From an uncultured Clostridia bacterium (GTDB lineage Bacteria > Bacillota > Clostridia > UBA1381 > UMGS1253), in assembly GCA_937892135.1 (NCBI GenBank), contig CALAUK010000192.1:1-24874 (forward strand): a DNA stretch of 24,874 nucleotides, written 5' to 3'. The notes under the pieces were generated by a model that saw nothing but the letters and a program-made list of their open reading frames with translations, did no database searches and was not told the DNA's origin. Numbering within the stretch: position 1 is the first letter of the stretch; each line of letters starts with the position of its first letter. Below, piece after piece: positions 1 through 7,265 of this stretch. Made by a program: the position numbers and the translations under genes.

Positions 1-10
1 TAGGTTTCAT
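1..10 (-). CDS. 5' end of a further minus-strand gene (cut by window edge)
   Basis: Only the first three codons (Met-Lys-Pro) are inside the window, so no product can be named. The start is supported by a full AAGGAGG ribosome site at 19-25 (minus strand), 8 nt before the ATG, and by a near-consensus promoter at 41-70. It follows the class-V PLP enzyme on the same strand and may belong to the same pathway, but having its own promoter means it can be expressed separately. Confidence 0.5.
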
Positions 11-40
11 CGGGATAGCCTCCTTCTTGTTCTAACCCAA

Positions 41-70
41 ATTATACAACATTTGTCCTTATGATGTCAA
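41..70 (-). promoter_or_regulatory. Sigma-A promoter of the gene running off the left edge
   Basis: Read on the minus strand: TTGACA (65-70), an 18-bp spacer, then TATAAT (41-46), both perfect consensus hexamers. The -35 box overlaps the TGA stop codon (67-69) of the upstream PLP enzyme gene, so this is an internal promoter within an otherwise co-directional gene run. The ribosome site at 19-25 lies just downstream. Confidence 0.75.
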
Positions 71-1371
71 CACGGGATAACAGTTACTTTTGCTGCATCT
101 TTTGCAATTTGAGAGGTTATCTTCAAAAACTCGTCTATGTCATCCGTGCCATGACAGTGAAGAGGAGATACTCTTATCGCACCATCAAGGTTTAATGCTT
201 CAAGTATTCTTTTTGAGTATATGCTGGTGTTTATCCTTTCGTATACGGTAACACCGCGTTTTTGATATTCGTGAGTACATTCAGTCAAAGCGATGTTTTC
301 GATGGATATGGCAACTATTAAATCACGGGCAGTCAAATCATCTGTATCAACACAAACTCTAACTCCCGGAATATGGCGTAATCCGGGAATTTCCGCTGTA
401 CCTTCAAGGAGTCTGTAAAGAAGAGCTCTTTCGTGAAGATGAATACGCTTCATTCCTTCAATATATAAAGTTCTTCTGTCGCTATCTCCTATAAAGTGCT
501 TTCCGATATCGCATACATAGTTAATAATCTCCAAAGCAGCAGCAAAGTTTGCAGGTGTACTCGTGCCAAGTTCAAACACTTTTTGCTCTTTTGCCGTGAG
601 CTTATGGTGCGGAAGTGCTGCCACTCTGTCAGATACATACGCAAATCCACAGCCTCGTATGCCGAAAAATTTGTACGGCGCAAAGTTCATTCCGTCTATT
701 TTTAGTTTTTCAACATCAAGTATACTATGAGGAGCATGTTGAACAGCATCGGAAATTATATAAAGGTCCGGCTTTATCTCTCTTGCCTTTTTTACAATTG
801 TTTCAATATCCATAATATTTCCCGAAATATTTGATGCCGACATAATACTTAAAAGGCAAGTATCCTTGTCAACATATTTTATAACTTCATCAGCATCAAT
901 ACCCCCTGTTTTTTGGTTTGCAGGTACAACACGCATTTCTTTGCCTGTTTTTTTGCAGTAAAATTCTATAGCATCAAATGCTGATGGGTGCTCTATCGAT
1001 GACACAACGGCATTTTTGCCAGGGATATTCTCCATGATTAGCCCTACCATATGAAACATAGTTTGTGATGCCGTGAGCTCTGTTATTAATGAGCCTCCTT
1101 TTGCGCCGAATATTATTTCCATAATCTCTTTTGTACCTTTTTCAACTAAATCTTTAAGATATAAAGAACGCTCATGAATTCTTTCGGGGCAATCAGGAAA
1201 TCTTTCGATTTTTTCTTTTGCTTCCAAACATTTTTTAAGTCGCAGAGACCCACCTGAGTTTTCAAAAAAAAGTCTTTTTCCATAGATGGGGTCTGAGTCT
1301 GCATAATAAAATTTCTCTTTTAATTCTTTTTGTATTGTTTCTTCAAATAAAAGTCCGTTGGGGTATTCCAT
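67..1371 (-). CDS. Class-V (cysteine-desulfurase-like fold) PLP-dependent aminotransferase family protein
   Basis: A 434-residue fold-type I PLP enzyme. Visible landmarks are FFENSGGS (36-42) in the N-terminal substrate region, SSIEHPS with H128 expected to stack on the cofactor ring, SDAVQH (207-212) with D208 expected to contact the pyridine nitrogen, and APYKFFGIRG with K234 as the probable Schiff-base lysine. The C-terminal IRVSPLHCHGTDDIDEF block is typical of the class-V small domain. I do not see the conserved cysteine loop of SufS/IscS, so true cysteine desulfurase activity is unlikely; aminotransferase, epimerase or lyase chemistry is equally possible. The start is set at the ATG at 1371, after AAGGAG 8 nt upstream; the open frame reaches 1419 but that would overlap the preceding gene. 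It is the last gene of the M19-BNR-PLP run. Confidence 0.85.
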   Translation of the reverse strand: MEYPNGLLFEETIQKELKEKFYYADSDPIYGKRLFFENSGGSLRLKKCLEAKEKIERFPDCPERIHERSLYLKDLVEKGTKEIMEIIFGAKGGSLITELTASQTMFHMVGLIMENIPGKNAVVSSIEHPSAFDAIEFYCKKTGKEMRVVPANQKTGGIDADEVIKYVDKDTCLLSIMSASNISGNIMDIETIVKKAREIKPDLYIISDAVQHAPHSILDVEKLKIDGMNFAPYKFFGIRGCGFAYVSDRVAALPHHKLTAKEQKVFELGTSTPANFAAALEIINYVCDIGKHFIGDSDRRTLYIEGMKRIHLHERALLYRLLEGTAEIPGLRHIPGVRVCVDTDDLTARDLIVAISIENIALTECTHEYQKRGVTVYERINTSIYSKRILEALNLDGAIRVSPLHCHGTDDIDEFLKITSQIAKDAAKVTVIPC

Positions 1372-1390
1372 TTTTTTTCTCCTTGTAGTG

Positions 1391-2497
1391 TTATTTATCT
1401 TCCGGTGCAAGATTACCAAGTTTTATGTACCTAATGGCATCTTTTCCTCTGACCATAGGGTTTCCGTTTTGATATTCCAGAGCGAGCTCGCTTGTACTGT
1501 ATGCCATATAGACATCATTTAAAATGTCTATAAGACATATATTAACGATACCGTACTGACTGTAAAGGTCATAAACAATTTTTCTGCTTTCTCCGTAAGC
1601 GATTCTGACCGATGTTCTGCCTTGCTGAATTTTGGGGCGGTTTTGGGTAGAGGCATTAAAAAAATTATAGCTCATAAGGATATTATTGTTGTAAACTATA
1701 AGCCTGGGTCTGCACTGTATACTGTTTTCAAAATACACAGGCTGAGTCCATGTTTTTCCCATGTCGTCCGAAGTTGTATATCCAATGGAATCTATATCCT
1801 TATCGGTTCTGAATATGGCATGGATTTTACCATTCAAAAATTTATAATCCATCTCGTATTGTGCGGTATATGGACAAACTGCAAAAAATTCCAGAGTTTT
1901 AAGATTATCTTTCGAACGGTACAGAATAGGTTCTGCAAGAAAGCTTGTGATTGCACCATATGTAAATCCGTCATTGCCTGAAAAAATTGTGTGACTTCCA
2001 ATGCTGATTTGCTCACACCAGCGATAAGTATGATTACGAAATCCATTTTTTTCAAGATAAGAAAATTGTTCTGATTCTGTCAGGGGAACAACAGAGCCAT
2101 CGTCTTTTGTGAGCATAACTGTTTTTTCTTCGCTGAGGGTATCTGACAGATAATCAAAATCTTTAAAACAGATAAAATGATCGCAATCTGCCTTACTGTC
2201 TTTTTCATAGAATACTCTTACCTTGCCGTCGCCTATGCCTAAGATGTTCGGGCAATATACATCCCTGTCTTCTGAGATAGTTATAAATCTTATATTGGTC
2301 GGTTGTGAAGCGGGAAAATATGATAAAGATATTCTTCCTCTGGATTCTCCGTACTGTCCATGCGGACCGGGCATATATGCGCAAAACATTATGCCATATT
2401 TTTTGTCAAAGGCAAGTGATGCTCCGTCTGCACTTGTTTCTGCAAGCCCGTTACTAATCTGAACAGATGATTCAAGATTTAAAAAATCAGTATTCAT
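1391..2497 (-). CDS. BNR/Asp-box (sialidase-fold) beta-propeller protein
   Basis: A 368-residue protein with a clear Asp-box, TTSDDMGKTW (residues 241-250), the turn that marks sialidase-type beta-propellers. A weaker YRSKDNLKTLEF stretch near 193-204 looks like a degenerate second copy. No signal peptide or membrane segment is visible, so it should be cytoplasmic, unlike classical secreted sialidases. The arginine triad of true sialidases cannot be assigned by eye (R230 and R263/R265 are candidates), so substrate and even catalysis are open. The start ATG has AGGAGG at 2503-2508, 5 nt upstream. The gene sits between the M19 peptidase and the PLP enzyme, 19 bp from the latter, which implies co-transcription. 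Confidence 0.75.
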   Translation of the reverse strand: MNTDFLNLESSVQISNGLAETSADGASLAFDKKYGIMFCAYMPGPHGQYGESRGRISLSYFPASQPTNIRFITISEDRDVYCPNILGIGDGKVRVFYEKDSKADCDHFICFKDFDYLSDTLSEEKTVMLTKDDGSVVPLTESEQFSYLEKNGFRNHTYRWCEQISIGSHTIFSGNDGFTYGAITSFLAEPILYRSKDNLKTLEFFAVCPYTAQYEMDYKFLNGKIHAIFRTDKDIDSIGYTTSDDMGKTWTQPVYFENSIQCRPRLIVYNNNILMSYNFFNASTQNRPKIQQGRTSVRIAYGESRKIVYDLYSQYGIVNICLIDILNDVYMAYSTSELALEYQNGNPMVRGKDAIRYIKLGNLAPEDK

Positions 2498-2546
2498 ATA
2501 AGCCTCCTGTAATTATTAAAGCATAATGATAATATTCTTTTTTCAT
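2487..2546 (-). CDS. Possible 19-codon leader/coupling peptide
   Basis: A short frame beginning MKKEYYHYAL and ending TGA lies in the gap between the M19 and BNR genes. It has a purine-rich AAGGAAGGG site 7 nt upstream, overlapping the M19 stop codon. Its stop lies 11 nt inside the BNR gene, so ribosomes finishing it would terminate right at the BNR start: a layout compatible with translational coupling. There is no homology evidence and chance occurrence is quite possible in AT-rich DNA. Confidence 0.25.
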   Translation of the reverse strand: MKKEYYHYALIITGGLYEY

Positions 2547-2561
2547 ACTGTAACCCTTCCT

Positions 2562-3479
2562 TTATAAAGAAAATTTTCTGAAAAGATTTTTAAAATTACG
2601 AAAAGCTATTTTTTCAACAATTTCTTCGGAGTAATTCAAAGCCAAAAGGCTGTTGATCAGTCTATAAATCTGTGAGGAATTTTCAAGGCCTTGAGGAGTC
2701 ATAGATATTCCGTCAAAGTCACTGCCAAGACCTATGGAGTTTTCTCCGCCAAGGGACAAAAAGTGCTCTATATGCTTAATAACCGTATTAACATTTGCTT
2801 CTTTATCACAAAGAAATGGCGGATAGAAATTAATTCCGCACACACCTTTGCGGTTTTTGATTGCCACAAATTGTTCATCTGTCAGATTGCGTTTATGATT
2901 ATGAACACTTCGGCTGACAGAGTGAGTTGCGCAAATGGGGAGAGAATAATTTTCAAAGCTTTCCCAAAAGCTTTTATCCGACATATGCGAAACATCAAGA
3001 ATAATTTTGTGTTTTGCCATTTCGACAAGTGTTTGTCTGCCCAAATTGCTTATGCCAACACCATCGCCCTCGCATCCGCCGCACAGGCTATTATCATTAT
3101 TCCAGCAAAGACTCACAAAACGCACGCCGGTTTCATAAAAATCCTTTATATCTTCTATCGCAAAATCAGGCTGATTTCCGGCACCCTCTATTGCAAGAAC
3201 GGCAGAGAGAAGAGCTTTGTTTTCATCAATTTCTTTTGCAGAATTACAAACAGAAACCAAAGATGACAGTTTTTCACACTCTTTTTTGAAATATCCAAAG
3301 CAATTCATCATATTTTCTTTGTTCATTTTTCCGTTATTAAAAAGAGCAAAGACCTGAATTGCACTTTTGCAAGTGGAAAGATTATTTGTGTTGACCATAA
3401 GCCCGGGCGAATCAAGCCCTATTCTTTCTTTATACATTTTTGACATAGTGTCGCAGTGGGCATCGAAATAAGTATACAT
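2562..3479 (-). CDS. Membrane-dipeptidase family metallopeptidase (peptidase M19)
   Basis: A 305-residue amidohydrolase-superfamily peptidase of the renal dipeptidase family, which cleaves dipeptides, often including D-residue-containing ones, with a binuclear zinc centre. All expected ligands are visible: HxD in DAHCDTM (H8, D10), the bridging glutamate in LAIEGAGN (E98), DVSHMS (H165), ATHSVSR (H186) and GSDFDG (D254). No signal peptide is seen, so it should act in the cytoplasm. The start at 3479 has AAGGTGA 5 nt upstream; an in-frame extension to 3563 would run into the AraC promoter region and is not supported. It is the first gene of the M19-BNR-PLP run and is divergent from an AraC gene that probably regulates it. 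Confidence 0.92.
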   Translation of the reverse strand: MYTYFDAHCDTMSKMYKERIGLDSPGLMVNTNNLSTCKSAIQVFALFNNGKMNKENMMNCFGYFKKECEKLSSLVSVCNSAKEIDENKALLSAVLAIEGAGNQPDFAIEDIKDFYETGVRFVSLCWNNDNSLCGGCEGDGVGISNLGRQTLVEMAKHKIILDVSHMSDKSFWESFENYSLPICATHSVSRSVHNHKRNLTDEQFVAIKNRKGVCGINFYPPFLCDKEANVNTVIKHIEHFLSLGGENSIGLGSDFDGISMTPQGLENSSQIYRLINSLLALNYSEEIVEKIAFRNFKNLFRKFSL

Positions 3480-3498
3480 TAATATCACCTTCAAACTT

Positions 3499-3507
3499 AT
3501 TCTATCA
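3499..3507 (-). promoter_or_regulatory. Extended -10 promoter of the M19 operon
   Basis: Minus-strand TGA-TAGAAT gives a TGn-extended -10 box. No good -35 hexamer is spaced 16-18 bp upstream, which would fit a promoter needing an activator, such as the divergent AraC protein. The predicted transcript start would be about 12 nt before the ATG. Confidence 0.45.
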
Positions 3508-3548
3508 TACAATTTATGAAATATAAATTGACTTTTAAGCAAAAAATA

Positions 3549-3577
3549 TTGCAAAACAAGCAAATATATGATACTAT
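3549..3577 (+). promoter_or_regulatory. Promoter of the AraC gene, apparently giving a leaderless mRNA
   Basis: TTGCAA (3549-3554), a 17-bp spacer, and TACTAT (3572-3577) preceded by TGA, a TGn-extended -10. Transcription should start about 7 nt downstream, at or next to the ATG at 3584, and there is no Shine-Dalgarno-like purine run before that ATG. Confidence 0.55.
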
Positions 3578-3583
3578 ATATGT

Positions 3584-4399
3584 ATGAAAAATTATTTTGA
3601 AAATAAAATTACCAACAATCAAATATCTTTTTGTCTCACAAATAAACCCTTCATAGATGAACGTGAAATTCATTCTTATCACGAAATTCTTTTATATCTG
3701 GAGGGAGATGTGGAGCTTTTTGCTGTTAATGGGCATCGCAATCTAAAACAACCTTCGATTTTAATTATTCCTGCGGAAAGCTTTCACTTTTTAAAACCAG
3801 GCAAAGCTCCCGGTTTCACCAGATTAAAAATAAGTTTTCCCGTAAACATTCTGGAAAACACACCTCTGCAGGAAATAATGGGCGAAATAAAAGTAATTGA
3901 TAATTTCAGCGGAGGCTTAAAACTCATATGTGATAAGTTGTATGGCATTTTAAAGACGAATGAAAAAAATTCCGCATTTCACGCATACGCCGCTTTCCTG
4001 ATGCTTATAAGCGAACTTGATATGTATGATATTGATGAGGATAGTTATAACCATATCCAGGAAAATGGTGTTATGAATTCAATCGCAGAATATATTTCAG
4101 ATAATCTTTCGGGAAATCTGGATATAAAGTCCTTGGCAGAAATCATGCATATTTCACCATCGGGAATTACACATATGTTTAAAAAAGAGTTTGGCATTCC
4201 CATTCATAAATATATAATGCAAAAGAGACTTGTTTATGCAAAAAGGCTTGTTGAAAGCGGGGAACAGCTCTCTAAAATTTATGCAGATGCAGGCTTTAAG
4301 GACTATTCTTCTTTCTATAAGGCATACACAAATTATTTCGGATATGCTCCATCAAAGGACAAGGGCAAAAAAGATAACATAAAAAGTCTGGAACCGTAA
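3584..4399 (+). CDS. AraC-family transcriptional regulator (cupin sensor plus double HTH)
   Basis: A 271-residue regulator. The N-terminal half (about 1-140) resembles an AraC-type cupin ligand-binding domain, with a HSYHEILLYLEGDVEL strand pair and an IIPAESFHFLKPG loop. The C-terminal hundred residues carry the two helix-turn-helices: IKSLAEIMHISPSGITHMFKKEFG, then YAKRLVESGEQLSKIYADAGFKDYSSFYKAYTNYFG (described in part). It is divergent from the M19 operon and is its likely regulator. The ATG has no Shine-Dalgarno sequence and lies where the promoter predicts transcription to begin. The gene ends at a hairpin shared with spoIVB. Confidence 0.9.
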   Translation: MKNYFENKITNNQISFCLTNKPFIDEREIHSYHEILLYLEGDVELFAVNGHRNLKQPSILIIPAESFHFLKPGKAPGFTRLKISFPVNILENTPLQEIMGEIKVIDNFSGGLKLICDKLYGILKTNEKNSAFHAYAAFLMLISELDMYDIDEDSYNHIQENGVMNSIAEYISDNLSGNLDIKSLAEIMHISPSGITHMFKKEFGIPIHKYIMQKRLVYAKRLVESGEQLSKIYADAGFKDYSSFYKAYTNYFGYAPSKDKGKKDNIKSLEP

Positions 4400-4432
4400 T
4401 ATGCCCTTTTTATTGTTCTGCTTCTATAAAAA

Positions 4433-4461
4433 GTGCTCACTTATATAGCATAAGTGAGCAC
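4433..4461. terminator. Bidirectional terminator between AraC gene and spoIVB
   Basis: A perfect 11-bp stem, GTGCTCACTTA / TAAGTGAGCAC, with a 7-nt loop. The plus strand is followed by a T-rich run and the minus strand by TTTTTATAG, so it can end both convergent genes; the spoIVB stop codon lies 3 bp beyond the stem. Confidence 0.85.
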
Positions 4462-4464
4462 CTT

Positions 4465-5664
4465 TTATTTAATTTTTTCGGCTTCTTCTAACATATTTTC
4501 AATAAATATGCCATAGCCTCTTGTCGGGTCGTTTAAAAAAACGTGCGTTACTGCTCCAACGAGCTTTCCGTTTTGAAGTATCGGAGACCCGCTCATTCCC
4601 TGAACTATTCCGCCTGTCTTTTTTATAAGGCGGTCATCGGTTACACGTATTACCATCGAGCCTCCGGTTTCGTCCTGGGTGTTCACCTGCTCGATATATA
4701 TTTTGTATTCTTCGGGAACAGAAGAGTTTACCGTTGCCAATATGGTTGCTTCGCCCTCGCAAACTTCAAACCTTGTAGCCGCTAAAACTCCTTGTCTTTT
4801 AGAAAAATCAATATCTTTTTTCACTGTTCCGTAGATACCTATATCGCTGTTTTTTTCTATTACGCCTTTGTCGCCCGTTTTTAAAACACCGCAAAGCTTG
4901 CCGGCAGAGCCTTTTTTTCCTTTTACGGTGTCTACTATTTCACAGTCTGTGATACTTCCCTGCATAAGCGTAAGAAGACTTCCCGTATCAATATCGCATA
5001 TTCCGTGACCTAATGCACCAAAGCTTAAATCATCTGCCTTTATATAGGTCAGTGTGCCTATTCCTGCACTGCTGTCGCGCACCCATGCACCAATTTTATA
5101 ATCGCCGTCTGCATTTATTGCATTTAAGCAAACACTGTATGGGACTTTGTCCCGGACGGCGTTTATTGTTATCTTATCAGCCTTTGATTTTTTCAAAAGA
5201 GAGGAAAAATGCGAAGAATTTAAAACCTTTACACCATTAATATGAGTTATAACATCTCCCGGCTTTATGCCTGCATCGTAAGCAGGGAGATTTTCCTCTA
5301 TGCTGATAACCAAAACTCCGTCAGTGAAAATTTTTATGCCTATTGCCTGACCTGACGGCATATATAAATTTTCATCGTATGACGCTACTGTCAGAGTTTT
5401 AACGGGCACTATGCCGAACAGATTAAGGTCTATTTCGTAGCTGTCCTCCCTGGGACAGGATAAAACTATCTCGCTTGCCGTTTTAGTATAATTATCGCTT
5501 TTCGGGGCAAAAATAAAACTCCCCGTATTTATCTTAAGACTTCCGTTTTCTGATAAATATACTTTTGACGGAAGGGCGGTCTTTAGCCTGTATGCTCCAA
5601 AGAGGGGAAGTGCAATAAGAAAAAACAGCGCTAAGATAAAAAGGAAAACAAATCTTTTCTTCAT
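4465..5664 (-). CDS. spoIVB: Stage IV sporulation protein B-type serine peptidase (S55)
   Basis: A 399-residue protease of the SpoIVB family. In Bacillus this protein is secreted from the forespore and triggers pro-sigma-K processing. An N-terminal hydrophobic segment (about 5-24) is a signal peptide or anchor. A PDZ domain follows at about 105-180, with IEENLPAYDAGIKPGDVI and INGVKV typical of the fold. The catalytic domain carries GALGHGI (H220), VTDD (D343) and QGMSGSP (S358). The D-to-S spacing of 15 equals that of B. subtilis SpoIVB (D363/S378), and its H236 fits H220 after a small shift. The ATG start has only a weak ribosome site (GGAAGTG); a GTG three codons upstream is an alternative. 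It is not next to recN or spo0A here. Confidence 0.92.
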   Translation of the reverse strand: MKKRFVFLFILALFFLIALPLFGAYRLKTALPSKVYLSENGSLKINTGSFIFAPKSDNYTKTASEIVLSCPREDSYEIDLNLFGIVPVKTLTVASYDENLYMPSGQAIGIKIFTDGVLVISIEENLPAYDAGIKPGDVITHINGVKVLNSSHFSSLLKKSKADKITINAVRDKVPYSVCLNAINADGDYKIGAWVRDSSAGIGTLTYIKADDLSFGALGHGICDIDTGSLLTLMQGSITDCEIVDTVKGKKGSAGKLCGVLKTGDKGVIEKNSDIGIYGTVKKDIDFSKRQGVLAATRFEVCEGEATILATVNSSVPEEYKIYIEQVNTQDETGGSMVIRVTDDRLIKKTGGIVQGMSGSPILQNGKLVGAVTHVFLNDPTRGYGIFIENMLEEAEKIK

Positions 5665-5690
5665 ACGCCACACTTCCGTTTTAAAAATAA

Positions 5691-5702
5691 AGTTTCGAAA
5701 CT
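5691..5702. promoter_or_regulatory. Perfect 12-bp palindrome AGTTTCGAAACT
   Basis: Lies in the intergenic region between spoIVB and the divergent MarR gene, 27 bp before the spoIVB start and 62 bp before the MarR -35 box. It could be an operator for the MarR protein or another dimeric regulator; no partner can be assigned from sequence alone. Confidence 0.35.
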
Positions 5703-5763
5703 CTAGTAATATCTTGCGTAAATTTTTAAAATATATAACTGCCAAAAATACACTCAAAAGGTG

Positions 5764-5792
5764 TTGACAATAAAAATGCGCTATGATATACT
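5764..5792 (+). promoter_or_regulatory. Strong sigma-A promoter of the MarR gene
   Basis: TTGACA (5764-5769), a 17-bp spacer, and TATACT (5787-5792) with an upstream TGA that makes an extended -10. Transcription should start near 5799, which rules out the longer reading frame beginning at 5783. Confidence 0.8.
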
Positions 5793-5860
5793 TATATTTA
5801 GTTTTTAAGGGAAATTTTTCAAAGAAAAAATGCACAATCGTGATAAGTGAGGTGTGTGAA

Positions 5861-6319
5861 GTGACGCAGGAGCAAAGATATGAAATCAATGAATTTTTTG
5901 TTCATGTTTTCAATCAGATACTCGCATGGGAAGGGCAGACGATAAAAAAAGCACAGCTTGCGGATGTTTCTGTAAGAGAATTTCATATAATGGATGCAGT
6001 TGATTATCTTTCCAAGGACGGACAGAACACCATGGCCAACATCGCTAAGTTTTTGTCGGTAACTCCCGGAGCGCTCACAACATCTGTAAACACGCTTGTT
6101 AAAAAAGGCTACCTTGAAAGGTATTACACAAAAGAAGACAGGCGAGTTGTTTTTGTTAAGCTTACGGAAAAAGGAAGCCAGGCGAATGAAATTCACACAG
6201 AATATCACAATCAGATGGTTGATGCGGTTTCTGCGGCACTTGATGAAAAAGAGATAGAAATTTTAATGAAGTCTCTTGATAAGTTAGGTGAATTTTTTAA
6301 GTCTAAAATAAAAGAATAA
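5861..6319 (+). CDS. MarR-family regulator, FabT-like
   Basis: A 152-residue winged-helix regulator. The N-terminal helix (INEFFVHVFNQILAWEG) followed by VREFHIMDAVDYL resembles the FabT subgroup that controls fatty-acid synthesis in Firmicutes. The wHTH spans about 35-100, with MANIAKFLSVTPGALTTSV as recognition region and the RYYTKEDRRVVFVKLTEKG wing. The start is the GTG at 5861, after GTGAGGTG; the upstream ATG at 5783 lies inside the promoter. FabT assignment is inference, because the fab genes it would control are not in the window; the next gene, a DegV/FakB-type fatty-acid binding protein, is consistent with a lipid role. Confidence 0.82.
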   Translation: MTQEQRYEINEFFVHVFNQILAWEGQTIKKAQLADVSVREFHIMDAVDYLSKDGQNTMANIAKFLSVTPGALTTSVNTLVKKGYLERYYTKEDRRVVFVKLTEKGSQANEIHTEYHNQMVDAVSAALDEKEIEILMKSLDKLGEFFKSKIKE

Positions 6320-6320
6320 A

Positions 6321-6346
6321 AAAAGGGGGAGAAAAATCCCCCTTTT
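6321..6346 (+). terminator. Terminator after the MarR gene
   Basis: AAAAGGGGGA, a GAAAAA loop, then TCCCCCTTTT: a 10-bp GC-centred stem beginning 1 nt after the stop codon. It separates MarR from the DegV gene. Confidence 0.85.
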
Positions 6347-6416
6347 ATAAAAATTTGATAGTTTTAATTTAAAACAATTTGAGCAGGAAACAAGAGCCGT
6401 GAAAGGAGCAGAAAAT

Positions 6417-7265
6417 ATGCAGTTTGAAATTTTTACAGACAGTTCAGCTTCTCTTGATGAAGAGACAATAAAAAAATATGAAATTGCAGTTTTGGAAGTC
6501 CCGATTACTGTTGACGGAAAAGATATGACCGGGGCAAAGCTAAAAGACCTTTATGAATTTATGAGAAAAAAGATGGATGTTAAAACCTCTTTGGTGAATA
6601 CGGATGGTTTTGTGCGCGGCTTTGAAAAAGCGTTAAAGGAAGGAAAAGATATATTATATACAGGAATATGTGCAGCTCTTAGCGGAACGTTTTCGTGCGC
6701 GGTTTCTGCAGCAGGAATTTTAAGAGAAAAGTATCCTGAGAGGAAAATTGTATTGGTAGACTCGAAGAGCATTTCCTTGGGAACGGGGCTTCTTATTATG
6801 GAAGCGTGCGAAATGAGGCTTAAAGGAAAAAGCATTGAAGAGGTCGAAGAATACATAAAAACAGAACGTGAAAAAGTAAATCATCTTGTTTGCGTAAGTG
6901 ATTTGTTTTATGTAAAAAGAAGCGGAAGAATTTCCGAGGTGGAGGCAGTTTTAGGCACTCTTGCGGGAGTGAGACCTTTGATGCATGTCAATGAAGAGGG
7001 CTATGTTAAGGTTTATGGAAAAACAGTGGGCAAAAAGAGAGCTTTTTTGCGAATGATAGAAAAAGTGGTTTCAAACATAAAAGAGGGCAGTGTTATAGGA
7101 ATTGCGCATTGTGATTGTCTTCCTGATGCCGAATTTGTGAAAGAGAAAATAAAAAAGTTTTTGCCAAACAAAATAAAAATAGCTTATGTTGATCCTGTTA
7201 TCGGAACTCACGCGGGTCCCGATGCGCTGGCTATTATATTTTTTGGCAAAAACCGTGCTATTTAG
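6417..7265 (+). CDS. DegV-family (FakB-like) fatty-acid-binding protein
   Basis: A 282-residue DegV protein, a family whose members bind one fatty acid in a tunnel and, as FakB, present it to the kinase FakA for phosphorylation. Family marks are FTDSSASL at the N-terminus (serines at the carboxylate site), ALSGTFSCAVSAA, LVDSKSISLGTGLLI, VKRSGRISEVEAVLG and the C-terminal GTHAGPDALAIIF. The start at 6417 has AAAGGAG 8 nt upstream; a GTG at 6399 in the same frame lies before the ribosome site and is rejected. No FakA is nearby. Its 3' end overlaps the convergent flavin reductase gene by 8 bp, and I see no hairpin between them. Confidence 0.92.
   Translation: MQFEIFTDSSASLDEETIKKYEIAVLEVPITVDGKDMTGAKLKDLYEFMRKKMDVKTSLVNTDGFVRGFEKALKEGKDILYTGICAALSGTFSCAVSAAGILREKYPERKIVLVDSKSISLGTGLLIMEACEMRLKGKSIEEVEEYIKTEREKVNHLVCVSDLFYVKRSGRISEVEAVLGTLAGVRPLMHVNEEGYVKVYGKTVGKKRAFLRMIEKVVSNIKEGSVIGIAHCDCLPDAEFVKEKIKKFLPNKIKIAYVDPVIGTHAGPDALAIIFFGKNRAI

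Noticed and set aside
67..1371. Cysteine desulfurase (SufS/NifS) assignment
   Set aside because: Fold and lysine fit, but the conserved catalytic cysteine loop is not seen, and no iron-sulfur assembly genes are adjacent.
2691..3266. 191-codon plus-strand open frame
   Set aside because: It lies wholly inside the M19 gene on the other strand, lacks domain-like features, and M19 has every catalytic residue.
5665..5760. Sigma-F/G promoter for spoIVB
   Set aside because: Tried matches to -35 TGNATA and -10 CATANTA patterns; none was convincing at the right spacing.
5783..5860. ATG-started N-terminal extension of the MarR gene
   Set aside because: The ATG at 5783 is inside the promoter spacer, upstream of any transcript; the GTG at 5861 has a ribosome site and matches the family's length.
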